A stretch of DNA of 39,343 bases from Comamonas composti DSM 21721. GTDB lineage: Bacteria; Pseudomonadota; Gammaproteobacteria; Burkholderiales; Burkholderiaceae_C. The notes beneath the pieces are model-generated. The model was not told the DNA's origin. It saw only the letters and a program-made list of their open reading frames with translations, and did not search any database. The position numbers and the translations under genes are program-made. Each line of letters starts with the position of its first letter. The first letter of the stretch is position 1. The stretch is taken from NCBI RefSeq assembly GCF_000429845.1, contig NZ_AUCQ01000037.1, positions 1 through 39,343 of the forward strand. The letters run 5' to 3'. Below are positions 30,012 through 39,024 of the stretch, in pieces.

Positions 30012-30165
30012 GGCAACCCCAGGAAAACAACAGACAAACAAACAATGGGCGCTGACCATTGGCGCACAGCGCGCATCCTAAAGGATTGCGGCCTCGCGCA
30101 TGAGCTGCGATGTCCATGCCCCGAGATCAGCAGCGGTTCCAGCAGACGGCGATAATCGCCCCGCT

Positions 30166-32172
30166 ATGTCCCTCCTGCCCCACCAGCTCGAACTCCTCTC
30201 CCCGGCCCGCGATGCCGATATCGGCATGGAAGCCATCAACCATGGAGCCGACGCCGTCTACATCGGCGGCCCGGCCTTTGGTGCGCGCGCCACAGCGGGC
30301 AACGACATCCGTGACCTGGAGCGGCTGATCCAGCATGCCCACCGCTTTGGCAGCCGCATCTTTGTCACGCTCAACACCATCTTGCGCGACGACGAACTGG
30401 AGGGCGCACGCCAGATGGCCTGGCAGGTCTACAACGCCGGGGCCGACGCGCTGATCATCCAGGACATGGGCCTGCTGGAGCTGGATCTGCCGCCGATTCA
30501 GCTGCATGCCTCCACCCAGACCGATATCCGCACGCCCGAAAAAGCGCGTTTTCTGCAGGACGCCGGCCTGTCCCAGATCGTGGTGGCCCGCGAGCTGGAC
30601 TTGAAGCAGATTGCCGCCGTGCGCGCCGCCACCGACCCGGCGCGCACCACCATTGAATTCTTTGTGCATGGCGCGCTGTGCGTGGCCTATTCGGGCCAGT
30701 GCTACATCACCCACGCCCACACCGGCCGCAGCGCCAACCGCGGCGACTGCAACCAGGCCTGCCGCCTGCCCTATGAGGTGATGGACGACAAGGGCCGCAT
30801 CATCGCCCACGAAAAACATGTGCTGTCGATGAAGGACAACAACCAGAGCGACAACCTGCGCGCCCTGATCGACGCCGGCGTGCGCAGCTTCAAGATCGAG
30901 GGCCGCTACAAGGACATGGGCTATGTGAAGAACATCACCGCCCATTACCGCAAGCTGCTGGACGAGATCATCGAAGAGCGCGAATATTCCGAGCAACCGC
31001 TGGCGCGCTCCTCCTCGGGCCGCACCACCTTCGCTTTCGAGCCCGATCCGGACCAGAACTTCAACCGCGAGTTCACCGACTATTTCGTCAACGGCCGCAA
31101 GGATGACATCGGTGCCTTCGACACCCCCAAGACCCCGGGCCGCGCCATCGGCTGGGTGTCTCAGGTCGGAGACAAGTGGTTCGAGATCGAGGCCGGCGAC
31201 AAGGCGCTGGAACTGCACAACGGCGACGGCCTGTGCTACTACGACCTGCAAAAAGAACTGGTGGGCGTGCACATCAACCGTGCCGAATGCATGCATGCCA
31301 AAAAAGGCATCTGGCGCGTGTTCCCCAAGAACGAGATCGCCAGCTTCAAGGACTTGCGCAAAGGCCTGGAGATCAACCGCAACCGCGATATGGACTGGGT
31401 GCGCATGTTGGACAAAAAGTCCAGCGACCGCCGCATAGGTTTGTGGGCCGAGTTCAAGGAAGCCGTGGGCGAGACCCTGGGCTTTACGCTGACGCTGACC
31501 GATGAAGACGGCTTCAGCACCACGGCCACCATTACCCAGGAGCACCAGGCTGCCACCGACGCCGCCAAGGCCGAGGCCACGCTGCGCGAGCAACTGGGCC
31601 GCTTTGGCGCCAGCATTTTTGCGGTCAACGACATCTCGCTGCAACTGTCCCAGCCCTGGTTTGTGCCGGCCTCTGCGCTGAACCAGCTGCGCCGCGACGC
31701 GCTGGCCGCCCTCGAAGCTGCGCGCGCCGACGGATTGGTTCGCCTGCCCCGCGCCAAGCCCGTGGAGCCGCCCGTGCCCTTCCCCGAAGACACGCTGACC
31801 TATCTGGCCAATGTCTTCAACCAGAAGGCCCATGACTTCTATATGAAGCATGGCGTCAAGGTGATTGACGCGGCCTACGAGAGCAAGGAAGAAGAAGGCG
31901 AAGTCTCGCTGATGATCACCAAGCACTGCGTGCGCTTTTCCATGAGCCTGTGCCCCAAGCAGGCCAAGGGGGTGATCGGCGTCAAGGGCACGATCAAGGC
32001 CGAGCCGCTGCAACTCATCAACGGCAAGGAAAAGCTCACGCTGCGCTTTGACTGCAAGCCCTGCGAAATGCATGTGGTGGGCAGGATGAAGAAATCGGTG
32101 ATAAACCAGCACGCCAAGGAGATGCTGGAGCAGCCCATGCAGTTCTACCGCACCAGACCCGTGCAGGCCTGA
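30166..32172 (+). CDS. rlhA: 23S rRNA 5-hydroxycytidine synthase, U32 family
   Basis: A 668-residue U32-family protein resembling E. coli RlhA (YdcP, about 650 residues) along its whole length, and longer than the tRNA enzyme TrhP (about 450). RlhA hydroxylates C2501 of 23S rRNA. The N-terminal 'LELLSPARDADIGMEAINHG' and the block 'VHGALCVAYSGQCY' are near-identical to the family. Conserved cysteines C172, C179, C195 and C199 probably hold an iron-sulfur cluster as in UbiU/UbiV; more are near the C-terminus ('LCPKQ', 'DCKPCEMHVVG'). The start at 30166 matches the family's MSLLPH opening. No ribosome site is obvious. Confidence 0.92.
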   Translation: MSLLPHQLELLSPARDADIGMEAINHGADAVYIGGPAFGARATAGNDIRDLERLIQHAHRFGSRIFVTLNTILRDDELEGARQMAWQVYNAGADALIIQDMGLLELDLPPIQLHASTQTDIRTPEKARFLQDAGLSQIVVARELDLKQIAAVRAATDPARTTIEFFVHGALCVAYSGQCYITHAHTGRSANRGDCNQACRLPYEVMDDKGRIIAHEKHVLSMKDNNQSDNLRALIDAGVRSFKIEGRYKDMGYVKNITAHYRKLLDEIIEEREYSEQPLARSSSGRTTFAFEPDPDQNFNREFTDYFVNGRKDDIGAFDTPKTPGRAIGWVSQVGDKWFEIEAGDKALELHNGDGLCYYDLQKELVGVHINRAECMHAKKGIWRVFPKNEIASFKDLRKGLEINRNRDMDWVRMLDKKSSDRRIGLWAEFKEAVGETLGFTLTLTDEDGFSTTATITQEHQAATDAAKAEATLREQLGRFGASIFAVNDISLQLSQPWFVPASALNQLRRDALAALEAARADGLVRLPRAKPVEPPVPFPEDTLTYLANVFNQKAHDFYMKHGVKVIDAAYESKEEEGEVSLMITKHCVRFSMSLCPKQAKGVIGVKGTIKAEPLQLINGKEKLTLRFDCKPCEMHVVGRMKKSVINQHAKEMLEQPMQFYRTRPVQA

Positions 32173-32332
32173 GCCTGTCTTGCGCCGGGCCTGGCTTTGA
32201 GCGATACGACATCGCTGCTGCCCCACCTCTGCCGCATCAGCCATCGTCCGAGATCACAGCCAGGCAAGGCGCCAGCCGCAGTCATCGCTGCAGCCATGGC
32301 GAGGAGGTTCGGAAGATTGGCGCAACAAGCCT

Positions 32333-33058
32333 CTATGCCAGGACATTAGTGTTCTTGGCTGCAAACAAGGACAGCGTGCCCCCCAGTGCCGCGCCTTCGT
32401 TCTCCAACATGCGCAGCTTGGTCAGGGCACCGCCTCCGGCCGAAAAGCCACCGGGCCTGCCATTTGCAGCCAGTACACGATGACACGGAATGATGGGCGC
32501 AAAAGGATTGAGCCCCAAGGCCTGGCCTATGGCACGTGACAGGCCCTGGCCTCCAAGTTCACCTGCCAGCTCGCCATAACTGCGCGTACGACCCGGTGCA
32601 ATGGCACGCGCAAGCGCATAAACGCGGCGATGAAACTCCGAAACGCCATGCCAATCGAGTGCGACTTCGCTCAGATCAGGCAGTTCGATCGATACACGCC
32701 CTGCATGGGATGGATCCCAGGGCAGGACAAGGCCGCCGCCTCCTTGTGGCATCTCCGGGGGAGCTGAATCCCCTGGCTCTCGCCTGCCTGCCAGCAGGAC
32801 TTGCACACCCGCCATGGCCTGGGCCGCTGCCCTGGGCACATCCTCAAAACTTGCCGCTTCACGATAGCTGCCGGGCCTGCGCTTTCGGGCCGAGGCCAGC
32901 AGCCTTTGACGTGTGGCCTCGACACCCTCGCACTCCGGAAGCTGCACGGCAATCAGGCCCTGTCCGCCCCAGGCCATGCCGCATGGGCCCAGATGAGTGG
33001 CAAACAAGGCATGGGCCGTAGTTTCGAGGTTCCATTCGACAACAGGGGGTTGGTTCAT
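32333..33058 (-). CDS. ogt: Methylated-DNA--cysteine S-methyltransferase
   Basis: A 241-residue suicide repair protein that takes alkyl groups from O6-alkylguanine in DNA. The acceptor cysteine is C192 in the invariant 'IPCHRV'; around it 'RTRSYGELA' and 'GRPGGFSAGGGALTKLRMLENEG' fit the DNA-binding domain. The first 135 residues are longer than in E. coli Ogt (171 residues total), with a Gly/Pro-rich stretch near 95-120. The start at 33058 has AGAGGA upstream. It is divergent from a small gene with a LexA box, 80 bases from the ogt ATG, so ogt too might respond to DNA damage. Confidence 0.9.
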   Translation of the reverse strand: MNQPPVVEWNLETTAHALFATHLGPCGMAWGGQGLIAVQLPECEGVEATRQRLLASARKRRPGSYREAASFEDVPRAAAQAMAGVQVLLAGRREPGDSAPPEMPQGGGGLVLPWDPSHAGRVSIELPDLSEVALDWHGVSEFHRRVYALARAIAPGRTRSYGELAGELGGQGLSRAIGQALGLNPFAPIIPCHRVLAANGRPGGFSAGGGALTKLRMLENEGAALGGTLSLFAAKNTNVLA

Positions 33059-33137
33059 CGCAGTTCCTCTCATGAGAATTGAGCCGGCGAAGAGGAATGC
33101 TGCAGAGATTAAAAAACTGGATGCATGAACAGTATTG

Positions 33138-33153
33138 CTGTATATTTACACAG
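33138..33153. promoter_or_regulatory. LexA (SOS) box
   Basis: CTGTATATTTACACAG keeps the full LexA signature CTGT-N8-ACAG with an AT-rich centre. It lies 17 bases before the ATG at 33171 and overlaps a possible -10 (TATATT, 33141-33146), the usual position for LexA repression. The divergent ogt start is 80 bases away. Confidence 0.78.
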
Positions 33154-33170
33154 TCATCATTCAACAAACC

Positions 33171-33485
33171 ATGACCATGCAAGAAGCCGTCTTCACCGTT
33201 ACTCTTTGCGATTATCCTGGCCTGCCCGACCCTGAGCGCAGCAAGGCCGAGGCTCGGTATGCGCGCATGCTGGAGCGCAAGCTCGGCGGTTGCGAACAGG
33301 TCAACGAGACCCTGGCTCTGGTCCAGGATCTTGAAGACATGCCGCCCGAGGAAATCAGCGATGAGGCCAAGCAGGCTTTCGCCCGCTGGATGAAGGCCGC
33401 ACGCGCGGCTGCCGAGGCCGGCCTGCAAGGCCTGGGCGAGAGCGAATGCTGCTTTTTCGAGGTGCGCAGAGGCCCGCGCCACTGA
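33171..33485 (+). CDS. Small protein of unknown function under LexA control
   Basis: A 104-residue soluble protein from the ATG at 33171; an earlier in-frame ATG at 33135 would start upstream of the LexA box and is rejected. After an N-terminal strand-like stretch ('AVFTVTLCDYPGL'), it is mainly charged and helical, including 'ERSKAEARYARMLERKLGG' and 'DEAKQAFARWMKAARAAAEA', with adjacent cysteines C93-C94 near the end. No signal peptide or membrane segment. I do not recognise a family. The LexA box makes it a candidate SOS-response gene. The acyl-CoA synthetase gene converges on it from 33527. Confidence 0.7.
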   Translation: MTMQEAVFTVTLCDYPGLPDPERSKAEARYARMLERKLGGCEQVNETLALVQDLEDMPPEEISDEAKQAFARWMKAARAAAEAGLQGLGESECCFFEVRRGPRH

Positions 33486-33526
33486 CAGCCTGCATTATTG
33501 GGCAGGGCCCGGCGCCAGGATCTGCA

Positions 33527-35098
33527 TCACACGAGATTCTCCTGCAGCCGCTCGCGCAGCAGTCTGCGGTTGAGCTTGCCTACGGCAGTCTTGGGAATCT
33601 CCGTCGCAAAAACAATGCGCTGAGGCTTTTTATAGGAAGCCAGTTGCCCGGCCACATGGGCAATGAGAGCCTCAGGTTCTGGCGCATGGCCGCTTCGCAG
33701 CACGACCACGGCCGTGACCATCTCGACCCACTTGTCGTGGGGCGTGCCGACTACGGCGCATTCCAGCACGCCAGCATGTGTCATCAAGGCGTTCTCGACC
33801 TCTTGCGGATAGACGTTGTAGCCGCCGCTGATGATCATGTCGGACTTGCGATCCTTGAGGTGTAGAAAGCCCCGCTCATCCAGAACACCGATGTCGCGCG
33901 TGCGTACCCAGCCGTCGGGTGTGAACGTCTCCTGAGTGAGCCCGGGAGCGTTGTAGTAGCCGGCCACCGCCGATGGACCACGTACCGTGATCTCCCCCGG
34001 CTCGCCGCGAGGCACATCGCGGCCTTGCTCATCGAGCAGGCGCATTTCAACGTCCACGCAAGGCTGACCGCAGGCCGATCCCATGAGCTCGGGCGTATGG
34101 TCCTCGGGCCTGAGCACAGCCAGGCACAACGGAATCTCGGTCTGCCCGTAGTACTGCCAAAAGCGCTGCGCCCCCCAGTGAACCATGGCCCGCTCCAGCA
34201 CAGCTCTCGGCATGGGAGATGCGCCATAGATCACGTACTTGAGCGCGGACACATCAGCCGAGGCAAAGCCCGGATGCTCAAGCAGCATCTGCAGCATGGT
34301 GGGCACAAGGTTGATGGCTGTGACTCGCTCGCTCTCGAGAGCCGCGAGAAAACCGCCTGGCTCGAACCCCGGCAGAATCACGGTGCGCGCGCCGCGCAGC
34401 CAGAATGGGAGAACGAATACGCCGCTGGCATGAATCATGGACGCGGCGTGCAGCATGGCGTCGTCCTTCGTGGCGGGCAGCAGGTTGAGCAACACGTTGC
34501 GGCAGATGCCCGCATACGAGGCCTGGGTGTGCTGGGCGGCCTTGAGCGTGCCCGTGGTGCCTGAGGTGAACAGGGTGAGCACCACATCATCAGGGCCGAC
34601 TTCGATATCCGGCCCCTGCGCAGGCTGGGTCCGGGCCAGGGCCAGCAAGTCGGCAGCACCCGGCAGCGAGGCCCCCAGACCCAGGCAGACCAGCCCGGGC
34701 TTGCCGGCGGCAAGCTCGCTTGCGCGCTCTTGCAGGCCTTCTCCAAATACCAGATGCGTGCAGCCCGTCTCGCCCAACATGCTCAGATGCTCTGCGAGGG
34801 ACAGACGCGAATTCAAGGGAACCCGATTGAGCCCGCCTTTGACGCAGGCAAAGTCCAAAGGCACGCTGTACAGGCCGTTGTTGAGCAGCAGGCCCACGCG
34901 GGCACCCTGGCCCACGCCGCTGGCGTGCAGAGCATGCGCCAGGCGACTGCTCAAGGCATCGACTTCGGCAAAAGTCATGCATTGCCCGCCATAGACAATG
35001 GCCGTACGCGGCCCGTGCTCCAGCGCTCCACGGCGAATCAGATCCAGATAAGTCGGTTGGCGAGCCTGGGCGCCGCCCAGTGTGGTATTGGCCATCAT
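33527..35098 (-). CDS. Acyl-CoA synthetase (AMP-forming)
   Basis: A 523-residue adenylate-forming enzyme that should activate a carboxylic acid to its CoA thioester. The phosphate loop is TSGTTG (178-183, followed by TLK instead of the usual xPKG), 'YYGQTEIP' binds the adenine side, 'DGWVRTRDIG' carries the hinge-side aspartate, and K508 in 'KTAVGKLNRR' is the catalytic lysine. Two ATGs lie in tandem at 35098 and 35095, preceded by AGGAGAC. The crotonase gene ends 15 bases upstream, so the two form one operon, divergent from a PaaX-like regulator. Together they suggest breakdown of an aromatic or alicyclic acid through CoA esters; the acid is unknown. Confidence 0.88.
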   Translation of the reverse strand: MMANTTLGGAQARQPTYLDLIRRGALEHGPRTAIVYGGQCMTFAEVDALSSRLAHALHASGVGQGARVGLLLNNGLYSVPLDFACVKGGLNRVPLNSRLSLAEHLSMLGETGCTHLVFGEGLQERASELAAGKPGLVCLGLGASLPGAADLLALARTQPAQGPDIEVGPDDVVLTLFTSGTTGTLKAAQHTQASYAGICRNVLLNLLPATKDDAMLHAASMIHASGVFVLPFWLRGARTVILPGFEPGGFLAALESERVTAINLVPTMLQMLLEHPGFASADVSALKYVIYGASPMPRAVLERAMVHWGAQRFWQYYGQTEIPLCLAVLRPEDHTPELMGSACGQPCVDVEMRLLDEQGRDVPRGEPGEITVRGPSAVAGYYNAPGLTQETFTPDGWVRTRDIGVLDERGFLHLKDRKSDMIISGGYNVYPQEVENALMTHAGVLECAVVGTPHDKWVEMVTAVVVLRSGHAPEPEALIAHVAGQLASYKKPQRIVFATEIPKTAVGKLNRRLLRERLQENLV

Positions 35099-35113
35099 AT
35101 GTGTCTCCTGCTT

Positions 35114-35896
35114 CTATTCCTTGGCTTTGAAGTGCCCATGGCGCCCAGCGCCCTGGACAAAATTGGCGGCACCGAACTGACCTTCGGCTGTCACCATGGG
35201 CATGCCTTTTGCGCCCTCGTTACACAAGGCCTGGGCCAGCGGCAAGTCCCACTGCGCATAAGCCGAAGCCCGGTCGGCCAGCATGCATTGCTGGGGAAAG
35301 CCAGCGATCTGCTGGGCCAGCTCCAGCGCAACGTCAAGAGCGCCTTGAGGCGGAGCCAGACGATTGACCATGCCCATGGCCAGAGCTTCCTGAGCATGGA
35401 CGGGGCGGCCCGTCAGAATCATGTCCAGCGCCCGGCCCATGCCGACGATACGTGGAAGACGCACGGTTCCACCATCGATGAGAGGCACGCCCCAGCGCCT
35501 GCAGAAAACGCCAAAACAAGCATCTTCGTCGGCAACGCGCATATCAGCCATCAAAGCCAACTCCAGGCCGCCTGCGACCGCATAGCCATTGATGGCTGCA
35601 ATCAAGGGTTTGGACAGTGCCAGCCGCGTAGGCCCCATGGGGCCGGCACCGGCACCTTCGGGATCGAGTTCGTTGCGCAGCTCGGGGTCGGAGATCGCGC
35701 CCAAATCCGCGCCTGCACAAAAATGTCCTCCGGCGCCGTTGAGCACGGCCACGCGCAATTGCTCATCGCCTTGAAACCGCTCGAAGGCCTGACGAAGCTC
35801 TTCGGCCATGGGCCGATGCACCGCATTCCGCTTGTCGGGCCGGTTCATGGTGATCAGACACACCGGACCATCCACCTTGAAATCTACAAATTCCAT
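35114..35896 (-). CDS. Crotonase-family protein (annotated type: enoyl-CoA hydratase)
   Basis: A 260-residue crotonase from the ATG at 35896 (the frame opens further upstream). The two oxyanion-hole loops are clear: 'GAGGHFCAGADL' (54-65) and 'GYAVAGGLEL' (104-113). However, the two acid-base glutamates of true enoyl-CoA hydratase are not conserved: by the rat alignment, Glu144 falls on C132 in 'FGVFCRRWG', and Glu164 on D158 in 'ALDMIL'. Another acid, D141 in 'LIDGGT', is nearby. The protein is therefore a crotonase-superfamily member whose exact reaction is open. It is the first gene of the operon with the acyl-CoA synthetase. Confidence 0.85.
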   Translation of the reverse strand: MEFVDFKVDGPVCLITMNRPDKRNAVHRPMAEELRQAFERFQGDEQLRVAVLNGAGGHFCAGADLGAISDPELRNELDPEGAGAGPMGPTRLALSKPLIAAINGYAVAGGLELALMADMRVADEDACFGVFCRRWGVPLIDGGTVRLPRIVGMGRALDMILTGRPVHAQEALAMGMVNRLAPPQGALDVALELAQQIAGFPQQCMLADRASAYAQWDLPLAQALCNEGAKGMPMVTAEGQFGAANFVQGAGRHGHFKAKE

Positions 35897-35987
35897 ACCT
35901 TGCTTTCCTGTTGCTGGTTCTGCTCGAGCCTTGTGAGCAGGCTTGTGATGCAATCCATGCTAGGAAGCATTTCAATCTTTCACAACA

Positions 35988-36812
35988 ATGGACAAGTCAT
36001 GTAATGTCGTGGCGCCCCGGCCCAGCGCACCCGACCTGATGCTGGATTTGCTGGTGGCACGCGGCGGCGCCCTGCCCGCTCGCTCCCTGCTGCGTGCAGG
36101 CCAGTTGCTGGGGCTTGGGGAAAATACGGTACGTGTCAGCCTGAGCCGTTTGCTGGCCCAGGGCAAGATAGACCGAGTCGGCCGTGGCAGCTACCAGGCT
36201 CTGGCCAGGGATTCGGCGCTATTTCAAACCGTGGATGCCTGGCGCCTGCGCGAATCCCGGCGTCTTGCATGGCAGGGCTGCTGGCTCTCCGTTCACGATG
36301 CGGCCGTGATGCGCTCGGACAAGACCCAGTGGCGGCGTCATCAACTGGCCCTGGGCCTGAGAGGCTTTGCGAGCCTGCAGCAAGGCCTCCTCGTGCGCCC
36401 GGACAACCTGCAGGGCAGTCTTGAGCAACAGCGCACCGAGTTGCTGGCGCTTGGTCTTTCGCCCAAGGCTCTGGTGTTTCAGGCTGCAGATTTTGATGAG
36501 GCCACTGAGCAGTGCGCGCGCTCGCTGTGGAATACCCGCTCCCTGCTTTCGGCCCACAGACACTGGCTTGCGATGCTAAAGGCCAGTCATGAACGCCTGA
36601 GCGGTGTTCCGCAGGTCATACCGCTGGCTTCGGCCGTGCGTGAGTCCCTGTTGCTGGGCCGGCAAGTGATTGCACATCTGCTGCGCGATCCTTTGCTGCC
36701 CGAAGAGCTCATGCCCTCCGAAGTCCGCCAGCAATTGCACCAGTCCATGCAAAGCTATCAACGCCAGGCGCTCAGGCTGTGGCTGCAGTGGCTTCGGGAG
36801 CAGGAAAACTAG
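35988..36812 (+). CDS. PaaX-like transcriptional regulator
   Basis: A 274-residue protein. Residues 15-70 form a winged helix-turn-helix of the PaaX type ('LPARSLLRAGQLLGLGENTVRVSLSRLLAQGKIDRVGRGSY'; positions 33-73), and the rest resembles PaaX C-terminal parts, including the middle 'AWQGCWLSVHDAAV'. PaaX represses phenylacetate catabolism and is released by phenylacetyl-CoA. By analogy this one may sense the acyl-CoA made by the divergent synthetase and repress that operon. It lies 91 bases from the crotonase start. Its stop codon interlocks with that of the convergent esterase in CTAG. Confidence 0.82.
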   Translation: MDKSCNVVAPRPSAPDLMLDLLVARGGALPARSLLRAGQLLGLGENTVRVSLSRLLAQGKIDRVGRGSYQALARDSALFQTVDAWRLRESRRLAWQGCWLSVHDAAVMRSDKTQWRRHQLALGLRGFASLQQGLLVRPDNLQGSLEQQRTELLALGLSPKALVFQAADFDEATEQCARSLWNTRSLLSAHRHWLAMLKASHERLSGVPQVIPLASAVRESLLLGRQVIAHLLRDPLLPEELMPSEVRQQLHQSMQSYQRQALRLWLQWLREQEN

Positions 36813-37798
36813 CGTGTGGATACGTCCCGCACAAAGGTCAGCAGATCCGAGCCCAGGCTGTCATCCGCCGTGTTGATGTGAAATATCTCCGAAAGGTGGC
36901 TGTGCTGCTGTATGTTCTTGATGATCGGGCAGATGCCATCGCGCGCGCACAGTGCAGAAAACAGAAGCGCAGCATCGCGCTGGAACATCGGCGGATCGTA
37001 CTGGGCAAAGCCCAGGAACACAGGTAGCTTGCGCTCATTGACATGGGCCAGCGGCGCCATATCAGGCTTAGGGTCGGAGCCATAGTAGGCGGCAGCCGTC
37101 TTGATGCTTTCGTAGCTGACCACGGGAGACAGCAGGATCGAGCCGATCACGCCGTCCTTGCCGCCATTGGCCTGTGTTCGCCTGTCAAAGCTGTAGTGGG
37201 CTGCATGGGCCCCGCCTGCAGACTGGCCCATGACAAAGATCCTGGCCGGATCTCCGCCAAACTTGTCGATATTGAGCCGTGTCCAGTTGACCGCTGCCGA
37301 AAAGTCCTGTCCCGCCGCTGGCCACGGATAGGCCGGTGCCAGCCGGTATTCGACGTTGACGAAGACCACATTGTTGCGCGCGAAGAACTTGCCCAGGTTG
37401 TCATTCTGAAAAGAGCCTGGCGTACTCGCCGCTCCGCCCACAAAGGCTCCTCCGTGAATGAAGACCACCACAGGCACAGGCTTGGCAGACCTGACCTCAG
37501 GGGCAAATACATCGACGAACTGACGCTCATCCATGCCGTATTTCTGATTCGGCGCCTTGGTGACTCCTGCCAGATCGCCCATCGACTGGTGCTTCTGGTA
37601 CAGGCCGGCAACGCCTGTCTCCACCACAAGCCCCATGGCACGTACATGCTCGACGATGTCCTGAGGCACTATGTTGGGGCTGCGCGGCGACTCCGGTTGA
37701 CCCACGGCGCGACCCTGGGTTGCGCAGCCTGTGAGCATGACCGAACAAAGCAGGCTGAAGATGGCCGCACAGGTGAAATCCAGGGCTTTGATTCTCAC
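36809..37798 (-). CDS. Lipoprotein esterase of the alpha/beta-hydrolase fold
   Basis: The start chosen is GTG at 37798, preceded by GGAG; a later start would lose the signal. The 329-residue product has a signal peptide ending in the lipobox LTGC with C25, so it is a cell-envelope lipoprotein. The hydrolase domain has 'FIHGGAF' (HGG at 115-117, oxyanion hole) and the nucleophile S193 in 'GQSAGG', with D268 and H301 as probable triad partners. This is the pattern of bacterial carboxylesterases of the hormone-sensitive-lipase or BD-FAE type. Substrate unknown. It is convergent with the PaaX-like gene, sharing CTAG as overlapping stop codons. Confidence 0.82.
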   Translation of the reverse strand: MRIKALDFTCAAIFSLLCSVMLTGCATQGRAVGQPESPRSPNIVPQDIVEHVRAMGLVVETGVAGLYQKHQSMGDLAGVTKAPNQKYGMDERQFVDVFAPEVRSAKPVPVVVFIHGGAFVGGAASTPGSFQNDNLGKFFARNNVVFVNVEYRLAPAYPWPAAGQDFSAAVNWTRLNIDKFGGDPARIFVMGQSAGGAHAAHYSFDRRTQANGGKDGVIGSILLSPVVSYESIKTAAAYYGSDPKPDMAPLAHVNERKLPVFLGFAQYDPPMFQRDAALLFSALCARDGICPIIKNIQQHSHLSEIFHINTADDSLGSDLLTFVRDVSTR

Positions 37799-37913
37799 GT
37801 TTGTCTCCAGAGTTATTGGCGTGCGAAGTCTATAAACACCAGGCTTGCCGACGCCCAGAGCCCTCATTCTTGTGAAGGCAATAAACGGCAGGAACGGTTG
37901 AACTGTCTCACTG

Positions 37914-37978
37914 AGAGCGTGTTCACGATCTCCTCGCGGCGCTCCAACGCGCCTGCGTAAAGATCGTGAACACGTTCT
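37914..37978. repeat. Palindromic GTGTTCACGATCT repeat, copy D2
   Basis: AGAGCGTGTTCACGATCT (37914-37931) and AGATCGTGAACACGTTCT (37961-37978) are inverted copies with 17 of 18 matches, around a CTCGCGGCG...CGCGCCTGCG centre. The left arm equals the complement of the right arm of D1 at 10317-10334. It lies in the divergent promoter region between the esterase and the methyltransferase. Confidence 0.75.
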
Positions 37979-38043
37979 GAGACATAGAGCAGTTGCCCAA
38001 ACTGCATACACTTGCGGCCTTTCGCCCCAAAACCTGCCGCATC

Positions 38044-39024
38044 ATGCAAGCCTTGTTCAACGCCATTGCCTCCATGGACCTGCCCATGGACGCCCAACGC
38101 CTCTTTCATGGGCGCGGTGGGCTTTATCCAGGATGCGAGCATTTGTCTCTGGATGCCTATCCTCCCGTACTGGTGCTCACCAGCTTTGCGCCGCTGGCAG
38201 AGCACGATCTGCTCGAAATCGGGGAGGCATTGGAAAAGCGCTGGCACCAGATCGCTCCAGGCCAAGTACTGAACTGGGTTTTTCAGACCCGGATCGCAGG
38301 CGCCAGCGACACCCGATTGATGCAGGGCTGCGTGCCCGAGCCGCATGTGGTGAAAGAGTGTGGCTCGCGCTATCTAGTCCATGTGCTGCGCGGCAAGAAC
38401 CATGGTCTGTTTCTGGACATGGCCCGGGGCCGGCAATGGGTGGCCGAGCATGTGGCCAATCGTGCGATGCAGCCCGGTGGCCTCAAGGTCTTGAATCTGT
38501 TTTCCTATACCTGCGCTTTCTCCGTGGTCGCATTGCGTGCAGGCGCGAGCCAGGTGCTCAACATGGACATGGCCCAAGGCGCCTTGTCCATAGGCCGGCA
38601 GAACCACGACCTCAACAACGTGAAAAAAGGGGCCAGCTTTCTGGCTCACGACATTTTTTCCAGCTGGGGCAAGATCACGCGTGGCGGGCCTTATGGGCTG
38701 ATCGTCGTTGACCCACCCAGCTATCAGAAGGGCAGCTTCATCGCCACCAAAGACTATGCGCGTCTGCTGCGCCGCCTGCCCGCCCTGCTGGCCCCCGGCG
38801 GCCATGTACTGCTATGCCTGAACGCCCCTGAGCTGGGCCCGGACTTTCTTCAGGAACAGGTTGGCGAATACGCACCCGATCTGGAGTTTGTGCAACGCCT
38901 CGACAACCCTCCAGCATTTGCTGATGTCGACGAGACGCGAAGCCTCAAGGCCCTCGTCTATCGGCTGAAAACGTTGTGGCACAACACGGCCTTGGCCGAC
39001 ACAGAAGTGGCCCCGGTTTTTTGA
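38044..39024 (+). CDS. RlmI-like SAM-dependent methyltransferase
   Basis: A 326-residue class I methyltransferase from the ATG at 38044 (an in-frame ATG at 37993 would add 17 residues). The SAM-binding motif is 'NLFSYTCAFS' (151-160), the acidic residue in 'DMAQGA' (175-180) contacts the ribose, and 'DPPSYQKG' (223-230) is the catalytic motif of the RlmI/RlmK-type 23S rRNA methyltransferase group. There is no PUA domain at the N-terminus. Probably an rRNA methyltransferase but the site is not determined. The stop codon lies at or next to the end of an IS3-family element. Confidence 0.82.
   Translation: MQALFNAIASMDLPMDAQRLFHGRGGLYPGCEHLSLDAYPPVLVLTSFAPLAEHDLLEIGEALEKRWHQIAPGQVLNWVFQTRIAGASDTRLMQGCVPEPHVVKECGSRYLVHVLRGKNHGLFLDMARGRQWVAEHVANRAMQPGGLKVLNLFSYTCAFSVVALRAGASQVLNMDMAQGALSIGRQNHDLNNVKKGASFLAHDIFSSWGKITRGGPYGLIVVDPPSYQKGSFIATKDYARLLRRLPALLAPGGHVLLCLNAPELGPDFLQEQVGEYAPDLEFVQRLDNPPAFADVDETRSLKALVYRLKTLWHNTALADTEVAPVF

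Noticed and set aside
30127..32244. A 705-codon minus-strand frame opposite rlhA
   Set aside because: Shadow of rlhA without recognisable domains.
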